Shown piece by piece: positions 54,586 to 64,000 of a stretch of 64,000 bases of DNA. Position 1 is the stretch's first letter. Each line of letters opens with the position of its first letter. The notes beneath the pieces are model-generated. The model did not search any database. It had not been told where the DNA came from and worked only from the letters and a program-made list of their open reading frames with translations. The stretch is from NCBI GenBank assembly GCA_030077755.1, contig JAQJZZ010000008.1:186001-250000 (forward strand). Direction: 5' to 3'. The DNA comes from Filosporella fistucella (taxonomy: Eukaryota; Ascomycota; Leotiomycetes; Helotiales). The position numbers and the translations under genes are program-made.

Positions 54586-56606
54586 ATAAAGGACACAAAG
54601 CAAAATACTAAAGCAGCAATGATAATTCAAATAGTTGCAACCCATGGCTATGTACTCGTTGCTCTATAAGCTTGATCTAAAACCCTTCACACCGCCTCAC
54701 GATTCGAGACACAAGCTTCGGAGTTCAAAAAGGCAAAAAGTGCAAAAATCAAAAATATACAATAGCAGGTATTTGATGTTAGTCACCCACCTAAATAGTA
54801 TTCTGCCAATCTGAGGCTTGAATATGGTAGAGCGGACGGGACTTTCAAATTTTGAAGCTCTTCAAAAATGGGTTGCAGGAGCCAAGGATTAAGAACGTGG
54901 CACTTGGAATCTAGAACCAGGAGCCGAGAGTTCTAGGCGTCCATGTAGCTGTGAATTGATAATGAATATATTTGAGAATATATTGTACCGTTACCTTTTT
55001 GTGAAGCTCAGCGTTTGACCTTGCAGTATCATCAGATTGATTCTGTATGGCTCGGCCACGCCCTTCCCAGCCCTGTTGCCTGAATCTAAGCGCTATTATC
55101 CGCACTGTCACTGGACCACCAATCTCTTAAGCTTTCACTCTGGTAATATATACTAGCATATACACACAAATTTAGGATTGTAATGATAATATTCAGGATC
55201 CTAGGGCTTAGTTAAGCCGAGTTTACTTTTGATAGAATGATTCTGCTTCCACGTAATGTTTTACGTTTGAGGTATGGCGCTGGACCTCGAATTTCCCTTC
55301 ATATATCTCGTACTAAGATAAGAGAAATAAATCAATTATTATATGAAGCAGCAAGTGGCAATTCTGGTATATTATACAAGTTAAAATTGAGAATAACCTC
55401 GAATTGGTACTGTTAGGAAAACAAAGATTAGTAGAACTTAGCAAAGGTAATAGTTTCTTTTCCTAAAAGATGTGACTATGTTCAATATTTAAAGCATTTT
55501 TATTCTATTATACCGTATTAAGTCATGACTTTATTGTATTTAATAGAAGTCCTTATATGTAGCTTACGAATGTCAAATGTTGATAAAATGGACAAGATAG
55601 AAATTCATGTTATAGTATATTGCTTTACTTTCTACTAGCTTTCCCCAGATTCGTGGAATTATAATGATGACCAACGTATAAGTGTGTTTTCATTCCATTT
55701 TCATTGCCGCTTGAATGAAGACTCACTTAAAAATAAAATGAGATGATTCTTTCTGATTGAACATAATCATCCCTTATATTTCAAACAAAGCTCCAAACTG
55801 AAGTCGTGGTATGATTATTACAGGTTGGACTTCAAAACAAAGACTCACAAAGCACATAACCTCGGATCAATAGGGATCAAGAGGGGTTGAACCGTCTGGG
55901 GTGATTTTGGAAAGAATCTTCAATAGCAGCCTATAGTCGATAGCTGGGTGTTGAGTTCTTGCGGTGATTGGCTATAAGAGGTTTTCTCGGACCTAACGCT
56001 ACACTACAACCCTGCTACGTCAAATTTGAAACGAAATGGCTGCGTTTCTTTAATGTCTGCGCAGGAGACCTGGTGAAGGATCTGACAACGAATGTCACAA
56101 CCGGAGGTGTTTCCATCTTAAGAAGGTTGAGAAACTCAAGTTTATTTGTTTTGGCGAATTTTAGCCCTCATTGGAAGTCTGACGAGGGGAAGCAGGGAAC
56201 AGTCGTCAAATGTTTCAACTCTAGTTTCAGCCTCACCTCCCGTCCTGCCGCTCACCCTTAAGCGGAAGGTAACACCATCGGAATATTCTTGAAGCACAGA
56301 AGATCGACAAAGAGCTTTTATCAAGTACGTAGGAAATTGACAAACAGCTAGATGGATATGAGCTAAGCTCCTGCGTTCACATATGATGATAGTAAGCCCA
56401 TTTAGCCATCCCGCTTCCCCCTTCGGCTCTGAAGCGATTCATCTGAAACATGAGGCTAGCTCAGAAGTTCTTATATCCTCAATGGCAGCAACTAATTCTA
56501 GCTAGCCCTCTAGACATTCAGAAAATCATCTTTTGCACCCTATAATTGTATCAACTATAGAGCGTTCGATACGAAGATCTTAATCACAAATCTCCGTACC
56601 ACAAAC
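54586..56606. other. AT-rich gene-free stretch
   Basis: From about 55130 to 55860 the sequence is strongly AT-rich, with many TA-rich words and no open frame of note, as in RIP-affected or relic transposon DNA. A 97-codon frame at 55968-56261 (MAIRGFLGPNATLQPCYVKF) is possible but has no features. The last 200 bases are the promoter of the gene at 56607. Confidence 0.5.
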
Positions 56607-58241
56607 ATGGCCGTGGAAGAGGTGGACCACCTTTCCAATACTTCTGGGCTTTCGTTCCAGCCCGTTGACAGTATAGAGCTTGAATACATGAATTTAATAC
56701 AAAATCAAATCCGACCATTCTTTCCCAATTTCGCCGCGTCGCTCTTAAGACAAACGCCCGTTGAACGAGAAATGGGAAGATGTGCAGTGGTAGATTTCAG
56801 TCAAGGATTTTCCCAGCGAACTTCTTCATTCGCAGACTCAATGAAACTACGGCAATATATGTTAAAAACTTCACTATCACCGGCAATTAGTTATCAGAAT
56901 CAACCCAAGCAACGCCTCTTCATATTAGAGGATCTCCCGCTTAATCACATATTGACACTCGGCTCCGGGTTAAAGATACCACCCAGCTTCTTCGCTGGCC
57001 ACTATGACGATCCAGCATCTTCCACGTTCAATCACCGGAACCCATTTGAGCGCCACACGAAGTCGCAATTTCGTCTAAGATACGGAAACTCGCACCGCGC
57101 CGAAGTCGATGTTCCACACCATATGAGGAGTAGCATCTATGCATTCAATACTAACGTTTGTCGATATCTTCATGCATATGATCCGAAAGGGCTCCTCTAT
57201 GACGAGCTCAGGAGCCATCACATCCTTTCATTTTGGAGCTCTCCATCCCGAAAAGATGGATCTTGGGATGCTGTGCTTCTCGTCGACCCGCCTCTGACAA
57301 GATATGCAAGGTGCTTGCCATCGATGCAACTGGCACCACTCCGACGTGAACTCCGAAACGAAAGTTCAATGCAGAAACACTACTTGTATCCGGAAATGAA
57401 TGCTTTGCATGAACTTCCCGAAGACGCATCGGAATGGGCCAGCTCCTACGGATGTCCGCTTTATGTCTCGGTCTTCGACGACGTTTTGAATGATTTTGCG
57501 TCCAGGAGTCAGGACGTCAGCGAAATTGACAATCCGTTGGCGGTAGTCAATTTTCCGCGCAAGCTCGTAATCGGGACAATGTTGGCTTTCCTACGGCGTC
57601 GCTATCTGAACCTTCTCAGAATTCAGAAGACCCATGTGAAGCCGAACCAAACTCTTCGCAATAACTACCTTAGCAGTTTCTCGGAAGGCGCACTCTCGAG
57701 TTGGCACGATGAATTCTTCAACTTTATCGTTGGCAGTTGCGCAGCAATGAAAGAGCTAATCCGGGAAATGGAAGAAAACGTGGTCTCTCTGGGTCTACCA
57801 ATGGACAGTGGAACCGCCTGGGATCCAGTTGTCACAAGAGTGCCACCACAGAGCGAAATTGATGGATGGAAATCTGTTCTAGATCTTGCGCACGTCGTCG
57901 ATGGGTTAACGAACGCGCTGGCAACGGGATATCTACAGTATATCACGATCCAAGAGGCGCGAATTTCGAATGGAAACGCACAAAGTTTGTCGAAGATCAC
58001 AGTCTTGACCATGCTCTTCATACCTTTATCAACAGTTGCGAGTATCTTTTCAATGGGTGGTGACTTTCTGCCGGGCAATTCGAGAGCTTGGGTATTCTGG
58101 GTGGTTTCGATTCCGGTCTTGATGATGCTTGCGTATTTGTATTGGCGGCAAGAGCTTGTCCAGGCATTAATGAAGAAAAGGCAGAGCTTGCTTCTACTTC
58201 TTGAACCAAAAGAAAGGAAAAGCAGCATTTGCGGAGCCTGA
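56607..58241 (+). CDS. CorA-like membrane protein
   Basis: Single exon, 544 residues, ATG in good context (acaaacATGgcc). A large soluble N-terminal part has LFILEDLPLNHILTLGSGLK, IPPSFFAGHYDDP and FERHTKSQFRLRYGN. A long helical region follows, and at the C-terminus two membrane helices: KITVLTMLFIPLSTVASIFS and AWVFWVVSIPVLMMLAYLYW. This is the CorA-type Mg2+ transporter layout. The canonical GMN at the end of helix 1 is replaced by SMGGDF, so ion transport is doubtful. Related fungal proteins with the FFAxH motif are common and uncharacterised. The C-terminal tail is basic. Confidence 0.85.
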   Translation: MAVEEVDHLSNTSGLSFQPVDSIELEYMNLIQNQIRPFFPNFAASLLRQTPVEREMGRCAVVDFSQGFSQRTSSFADSMKLRQYMLKTSLSPAISYQNQPKQRLFILEDLPLNHILTLGSGLKIPPSFFAGHYDDPASSTFNHRNPFERHTKSQFRLRYGNSHRAEVDVPHHMRSSIYAFNTNVCRYLHAYDPKGLLYDELRSHHILSFWSSPSRKDGSWDAVLLVDPPLTRYARCLPSMQLAPLRRELRNESSMQKHYLYPEMNALHELPEDASEWASSYGCPLYVSVFDDVLNDFASRSQDVSEIDNPLAVVNFPRKLVIGTMLAFLRRRYLNLLRIQKTHVKPNQTLRNNYLSSFSEGALSSWHDEFFNFIVGSCAAMKELIREMEENVVSLGLPMDSGTAWDPVVTRVPPQSEIDGWKSVLDLAHVVDGLTNALATGYLQYITIQEARISNGNAQSLSKITVLTMLFIPLSTVASIFSMGGDFLPGNSRAWVFWVVSIPVLMMLAYLYWRQELVQALMKKRQSLLLLLEPKERKSSICGA

Positions 58242-59725
58242 GAACGAAAAATGCGGAGATAGACCAGCACTGAAAAATGACCAAAACAATTGGTTTTCGG
58301 GAGCTGGTTGATTTTTCTCCACTGACATGAAAATTCAATGTAGCTCGTAATGACGACAGGCTGAGAAGGTCTTCTCTAGACTTTCTTATGTACAAAAGTA
58401 TGTGACGGCGTCTGAGGAAATGTAATACGAAAATATTCCTGGGTGTAAGATTAGTGTGTTTAATATATAAACCAAATACTTTCACTCTGTTTTTATGTAG
58501 TGCGTGCAGGACTCTTTAAAAAAAACTCGCGTTTGATACTGTGGTAAGTGTGACTGACGCCTTTGCTTAGAAACCTTTCCACCAAAAGGTACTCAAAACC
58601 TCTCCTTCCGCTGGCATATTGACAACAGTGATAGCATCAACTCAGTACTCAATCACAATGTGGTATATAACGTCCGTTGTTGTCATGATGTGAACAAGAA
58701 GAAAACACCTAAATACCAGCCAAGTTAGACAACTCTTCCAATTTTGTCAGCCTAGTGTAGTAGATATAGATTAGCAGTACGGGGTTGACTCACTGCCTTA
58801 CGGTTCGTTGAGGCAGACCAGAATTAATGATACTGGAAACTGGCTCTTTCCAAGATTCGAAAATTTTTGTTGTTGTAGGAGGAAGAATGTCGATATCACC
58901 ATAGAAGCAGCAAGCTTTTGTGATAATTCTTGCTAAGAAATAGGGGTGAATTTAGAGAAACATTTCAAAGAGTTCAATTTTCATGAGTTTGAATTTATTT
59001 CTATAACATTCGGGCTGCCTCGGAATTAAATCACAAGGAAAGCTATATGTATATGATATTGAATGGCTCTTAGACACGTCAATTGCATCAGGAGCAAGGT
59101 AGGTTACATGATCAAAGTCAGCCCCATTCAGTGTAATACCAACTGCTACAATGAAGCAGCAGCTCAGAGAGTAAAAAATAACTTGCCCATGAAGAAGAGC
59201 TCTCACCAAACACGAAACGGCTGAAAGAAAAGCATCTCCCGCTCCCGGAAAACAGAGTCCACCATGTGCCCCCCGCGTCGAACCAACCCGCCTTGCGTCC
59301 AGCATGCACGAGATGAACAGGATCGACCAATAATTGAAAGTGGATGCGAAAATGCATCAACCCATATGGCCCAAGAACATCCCACGTGGCATCCTGTGGG
59401 CAGAAGGCAGGGAAAGGGATAGCGATCAAAAGTCGCTACCCCGCCGGGCCATCCACTGGTGCTAGTCCCGAAAAGGCAATCTCGGTGAAGCTGCAAAGGA
59501 GTATTTCTTTTTTCTCGTGTAAAATTATTCTCTCCAACAAACATAGCCACTCACCCTTCGCAAATCCTGATGATATCCAGTTGGTGAGGAGCTGCGCCGA
59601 GGCCAGTTTGGTCTGAACATAAAGTGTGGCCTCCATTCCCGGTTCTTATGAGAACGTGAGTTGGAGCATTCAAGGTCCTCACTCATTTCCAACATCATTT
59701 CATAGATTTCTTCAGCTAATCCACG
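58242..59725. other. Intergenic
   Basis: 1.5 kb with several overlapping frames of 60-117 codons on the minus strand (58952-59636), none protein-like enough to call. An A run of 7 lies at 58517. No repeat or RNA gene is seen. Confidence 0.45.
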
Positions 59726-61098
59726 ATGCCGGCCAGGCGAACTAGATTGCTCACAGCCACACAGGCTTCCGCTTTCAACAACTTCAAAGTCGACAAGAGT
59801 TCAAGCTCCAATCTGCTGAGGAGGCGGAGCAAGTTTGATCTGAAACGAAGGCAAGAAGTAAAGGCCGTGAGAAGCAAGCGAGCTTGCCTGAGATGCGCTC
59901 TACTCCATATACCAGTGGGTGATCGGCTTGGAAGATTCAGGAGGTTGTTTTGCTGACATGACTACTGTTAGTGCTCTCCTCATAATATTTGCTCTCCGTG
60001 CCAACAGCTGGCATTGCGTGTGTATCAGACGCAGACATTATCATTCTCAGGATGTGTTAGGACAATACTATCTGAAGTCAGCATTTTTGCACCTGGTGAG
60101 TTCTCTAAATAACAAATTTTTGGAAAGTGTAGAGTGACTAACTATCATGTAGGGATCTGGTCGCATGAAACCCAAGATGATCTGGCTACGAAGTGCCAGA
60201 AACCTGCGCTAGGAGATATCACCTTGGACTTTTCATCCCCGATGATATGGGACTTGAGCTACCTTGTCGTGACATGATTCACTGGCTTAACCATCCAATA
60301 CTCTCCGAAACCAGCAAAGTCGGCACTCTATCTTCTCCTCAATTCTTTGATCTTATCAAACCATTTACTGACGAACTGGCGATAACCGATTTCCACCGTA
60401 TGATATACGCAATCTCTCTTGCCTATACCCAGACAGACACCCATGAACTGAGTATTCCAGAGCTATATCAAGTTGGAGCTCTAGCAGGCCACAGGTTCCT
60501 CAAGAGGCTTGACAAACTATTGAAGCCACAGCAATTGAAGAGTTGTTCTGGGGATGAGCTTCGGGTTCTGCTTCTTTTGAGTATTGGAACAATTCTTGCT
60601 GCTGGGTACATTGATCCGAGCATATCCAACAAGGATTTTAAAGATGGCGCTGAGTTTAAAGATATGCAAAGCTTTCTTTGTCAGATCCTCGCGCACTATG
60701 TGATCTACTTAGGGTCACAGCTCAAGCTTCCAATGGCTAGTGGAGCAGATCAATTCACTCTGGAAGAGGCATCTGCAAGATGGCATAAGCAGGGTTCGTT
60801 TCAGTGGATGGCTGTAGCTGATAACACAAATTTCGAGCTGCTTCCAGAATCGGCTTCGGAAATAGTTTATACCTTCGATTTGGATCACGTGGAACCCCCA
60901 TTGAGCCGTATCAATGTCACCATCAGCGGCAATAATCCGTCGCCAGCCCGTCCCACTACCAAAATCACCAAATCGATCACCGATGAACGTATTTATAAAT
61001 GCCCATCATACAGTTGCAGGTCTCGGTTCAAGAGGAAGGACCAACTTATCCGGCATGTTAGAACTAGATGCCCAACCGCAGAGTTCCTCCTTGTATGA
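59726..61098 (+). CDS. Zinc-finger regulator, 5' half unresolved
   Basis: Exon 1 (from ATG 59726) encodes a basic region and KAVRSKRACLRCALLHIP, the start of a fungal Zn2Cys6-like cluster. The donor GTGGGT at about 59912 follows. Two more introns are likely (near 60098-60153 among them). A long open part from about 60193 to the stop at 61098 has LNHPILSETSKVGTLSSPQF, helical segments and a C-terminal finger: KCPSYSCRSRFKRKDQLIRH followed by VRTRC, a C2HC variant of C2H2. The joint between the middle exons and the last is not clean: the frame that follows the third exon stops at 60287. The second half of the Zn2Cys6 is not found. It is a plausible transcription factor, perhaps partly decayed. 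Confidence 0.55.
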
Positions 61099-61496
61099 AG
61101 GTGCCGAAGGTGTGACGGCAGGCCATCGTCACATGATTGTCAGCTGACTATTTCACAGTGGGTTAAGGTTGTCCGGGACTAGCACAAGTACACAACCAAT
61201 ATTAAAATAAGAGAAATTTCATTGCGCTTATAGAGTTAGAGCTATTTGAACTTAAAGTACCGGTCACTTGTCTCGCCACGGGGTGCGTCTCGCTCGCTAC
61301 GCAGGGACAGACGTTACATGAGAATATTTACATTGGAATCTATTTTAAAAAGTCATCTTACCTTTCAAAGAATTGTGGCTTCATACTAACCTCAAACCAA
61401 CGCGAAGTTCCAGTAGAAAGACTGCAATACATGTAGAATTTAAAGTTTGCCAGCAAACCTTCAAATAATACAGATCAAGCCAGATGCTTCTACGTT
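61099..61496. other. Convergent intergenic region
   Basis: 3' flanks of two convergent genes. A GC-rich patch with CTCGCTCGCTACGCAGGG near 61289 stands out but is unexplained. Confidence 0.4.
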
Positions 61497-62960
61497 TTAA
61501 TTCCACTGTGGACCGTACCATATGGCCGCTGTGTCACCGTAGGGCTCGTATAGTGGAGGATATGTGCGTGAAAGCGGACTGAAGACAGGATAATCCGCAT
61601 CTGACCAATAAGCAACTTGTGATACCATACTCTGTGGAGGGTAAAATGTCGCTGGTGTAAGATCAAATTGTGGTACCTCGCTGTAAGAGGAATAAAAAGC
61701 ATTTGACCAGGAAGTGGCTTGTGTGGCCAGGTTTGGAGTGGGATAGCAGTCCTGATTAGGATAGAATCCCTGATTGGAATCGCATTCCTGGTTATGATAG
61801 AATGCCTGGCTAGGATAGTATTCCCCGGTCTTGGCATATACCTGCGGTTGATAGTCCCAGGAAGGATAATTTGTACCTGTCCAAGCATCTATTTGTGGTA
61901 TCATGTTAGAATCAGGATAGAACTGCTCTGGTGCATGATCGAACTGGAATCTGTTGTTAAAGGCAGGATAGTATTGCTCTGGTGTAGGATGAATCTGTGG
62001 TAAGTTGCTAGGAGCCGGAGCAAATACAGATGTCGTGGGATTCAGTTGCGATTTCTCGTCCATAGCAGGAGAGAATTCCTCCGCCTCAGGATCTAAGCGT
62101 GAGCGCATTCTGAACGTAAAAGGAACAGATTCGATACCATGAACTAAGCCATGGTCTTCACTTACCTCCGGCGAAATGTTACTATTCACCTCTGGCTTGG
62201 CCCTCCCTTGTCTTCCTGGCGCCCCCGACGCCCTTGGTCTTCCTCGTCCTCTTGATCCGCACTGTCTTTTTTGACCTCCTCTTCTTTTGGAAGGTTGAGG
62301 AATTGAAAGTTCAGGTGCGTTAGGATCTGGCTCGTTGCGTGCGCGATTTGGTCTTGGCCAACCTCTTCCTGCGAAAGATTGTGGGAAAGAAGGGTCAGGT
62401 GGAGGAAAATCTGGGTCGATGAATACACTGCTTCGTTTTGGCCCTTCTGTTCCTCTGGAAGGTTGGTGATTGGATCGTTCGGATGGAAGGGGACCTGGAT
62501 TGCTGGGTGCACTACTTGTTCTTGCCCCTGCACGTGCCGCTGGGGCGCCTCGACGTGCTTGACCTCTAGTTTGTGTAGATTCTCCGAGTCCTCGGGCATT
62601 TCTCTGACCTCGTGGTCGCCGTGTTCCTCTTGGACCTCTTTGAGGGGCCGAATCCCACGTGATTGGGATACTCACTCCTCTAGCCAGGGCTTTCTCAACA
62701 TTTCCATCTCCTGTGTCGGATGTTTGCGATTTCTTATCGTTTGTAAGCCTGGCTGCTCTTTGCAATGCTGGGAAATCGTGACCCTTGATTTCTCCTGGTT
62801 CATTTAGTGGTGCGCTGCATTGGCGACAATGTTTGTTCTCGACCGGCACATGCTTTTCTGTATATTGAGAACAGCTCATTGATAGATTCAGAGGGCAAAT
62901 TTCCCAATTCTTACGAGAGACTTCGCCACAGGCACATGAATGGGTGTAGAGTATGCACAT
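61497..62960 (-). CDS. Low-complexity RG-rich and QY-rich protein
   Basis: Single exon, 487 residues. The N-terminus has Cys pairs (SCACGE, HCRQC) that could bind zinc. Residues 105-265 are an Arg/Gly/Pro-rich block (RGPRGTRRPRGQRNARGLG, GSRGRGRPRASG). Residues 310-487 are rich in Tyr, Pro, Gln, Asn and Ser with recurring motifs such as TPEQYYPAF, APEQFYPDS, NQGFYPNQDCYP and the PQFD/PQID series. RG-rich plus aromatic, Gln/Asn-rich prion-like tails are typical of RNA-binding or condensate-forming proteins, but no RRM or helicase is present. The composition alone suggests this, so the function is open. The long uninterrupted frame supports it as a gene. Confidence 0.7.
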   Translation of the reverse strand: MCILYTHSCACGEVSRKNWEICPLNLSMSCSQYTEKHVPVENKHCRQCSAPLNEPGEIKGHDFPALQRAARLTNDKKSQTSDTGDGNVEKALARGVSIPITWDSAPQRGPRGTRRPRGQRNARGLGESTQTRGQARRGAPAARAGARTSSAPSNPGPLPSERSNHQPSRGTEGPKRSSVFIDPDFPPPDPSFPQSFAGRGWPRPNRARNEPDPNAPELSIPQPSKRRGGQKRQCGSRGRGRPRASGAPGRQGRAKPEVNSNISPEVSEDHGLVHGIESVPFTFRMRSRLDPEAEEFSPAMDEKSQLNPTTSVFAPAPSNLPQIHPTPEQYYPAFNNRFQFDHAPEQFYPDSNMIPQIDAWTGTNYPSWDYQPQVYAKTGEYYPSQAFYHNQECDSNQGFYPNQDCYPTPNLATQATSWSNAFYSSYSEVPQFDLTPATFYPPQSMVSQVAYWSDADYPVFSPLSRTYPPLYEPYGDTAAIWYGPQWN

Positions 62961-64000
62961 GTTGCTTGTTTGTTCTCGTAATTGGGTACTTGTGAGTTAG
63001 TATGAGTGAGGAGATTGGATGTGAGAGGAGAAGTAAGGATGGTGAGCCGTATGACTATTTGATGGAGCGATCGGTATGTTGTTCTCTTGTTTCCAAAGTC
63101 GGGTTGCCATGATGATCAGATACAATGGGGTTGTACGAACAATGGAATTTGATTTTGCTTATCTCCAGAACAGATTATAATGATAATACTGCATGGAGAA
63201 CGGAACGAGATCCAAGTGATACTCCGAAGCCAGGATGATTGAATTTCGTATCATTGTCATGAGATACATTGTGCCAACAAAAGTACAAGAATCTCAAAGA
63301 ATTGGTATTTACAAGGCTTTGCACAACAGCGCCAATGTGCAAGAACAAAGAAAATTGGCAACAATGTCTCCCTAATCTTTGTTACACTCATTTGAGAAAA
63401 GCGGTTTCACTTGGGTTTCTGTACCCTGATCTTGCCAATACGATTCGGGTCTGACATTTCTTATCAATATATCGCGCGATAGTTAACTGACTGCCACATA
63501 CGACCATAGACTACAGAGAACTAGGGATCCCGTCCGCTCTCCCATATATAAACTGTAGATCGGCAGATTAGTAGTTGAGTGGGTGACCATCAGCGAATAC
63601 CTGCTGTTGTATGTTTTCTCTTTTTTGTTCATGTGTTTGTGGGCTTTGTGTGGTTTCTGCCGCTTGACATTAAAATTACTTTGGAGGGTGACGAGACATG
63701 GGAGGTTTTGCAGCCAAATACAACCCCATCAATTTATAAATCGGAAAGATGTAATAGAGCTGTATGAAGCTAGTGCATATCAGAAATTTTCTTTCCCAGC
63801 GGCGCCCACGAGGTCGGGACCAGCGAGAAAGGCGTAAGTGTAGTTTTTTGATTGATATTGTTTAACCAGAGTAGCAACTGTGTGTTCTGTCGAAATATTA
63901 TTGATTACTTGTATGACCTTTTCGGCATTTGCTAGTCTCGGGGCCACTTCAAAATTTCCCGGGATGATATAGTATCTTATAGAGAAGTCAAGGACGCAGT
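62961..64000. other. Right-edge region without a firm gene
   Basis: It holds the promoter of the minus-strand gene starting at 62960. A plus-strand frame ending near 63836 (one hydrophobic segment, then RKDVIELYEASAYQKFSFPA) runs into a good donor (ggc|GTAAGT at 63834). It might be the first exon of a gene that leaves the window, but it lacks an ATG before the hydrophobic segment. Confidence 0.35.

Noticed and set aside
58952..59636. Set of overlapping minus-strand frames between the CorA-like gene and the zinc-finger gene
   Set aside because: Three frames are open over the same 400 bp with no splice logic or motif, so none can be preferred.

Overview
The window is nuclear DNA of a filamentous ascomycete. 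Almost every well-supported gene is split by short GT-AG introns of about 40 to 110 nt with CTAAC/CTAAT-like branch sites. Products are typical of Pezizomycotina: a HIR-complex subunit, a ChAPs exomer adaptor, a SAT4/PTH11-type rhodopsin-like membrane protein, an NCS1 permease, Clr5-TPR and 2EXR proteins. The 2EXR genes make Leotiomycetes (Helotiales) a reasonable guess, but this is inference. I saw no tRNA, rRNA, CRISPR array, complete transposon or organellar sequence.

Layout. 0-8 kb is gene-poor: the end of a coiled-coil protein, a small secreted protein built of 40-residue repeats (494-1341), scattered decayed ORFs with an acyl-CoA dehydrogenase-like fragment, and one intact hypothetical gene (6475-7344). 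8.5-14 kb holds a 14-exon gene of unknown function and a rhodopsin-like membrane protein. 14.4-29 kb is a housekeeping block: HIR3, a small basic protein, a degenerate 37-bp minisatellite next to a probably broken gene, the ChAPs gene, two small proteins and a four-helix membrane protein. 30.5-32.2 kb is an NCS1 permease.

33.6-41 kb is the most interesting part. A divergent gene pair is followed by a third gene. They encode (i) a 697-residue fusion of a MurQ-type N-acetylmuramic acid 6-phosphate etherase with a BadF/GlcNAc-kinase-type sugar kinase, (ii) an UNC93-like transporter and (iii) a secreted serine hydrolase of the AmiE/YbbE beta-lactamase-fold type. In bacteria MurQ and AmiE act in MurNAc salvage from peptidoglycan. 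I read the trio as a candidate fungal pathway for using bacterial cell-wall muropeptides: outside cleavage, uptake, phosphorylation, and lactyl-ether cleavage to GlcNAc-6-phosphate. The order of steps and the substrate are inferred.

42.7-64 kb holds an MDR-type reductase, a run of 2EXR-like genes (two with reading-frame breaks), a Clr5-TPR protein, a region with a recurring CTACGAAAGTAC motif, a small single-span membrane protein, an AT-rich gene-free stretch, a CorA-like membrane protein, a zinc-finger regulator with an unresolved 5' half, and a low-complexity RG/QY-rich protein. Exon coordinates were derived by hand from splice consensus and frame continuity and should be treated as models.
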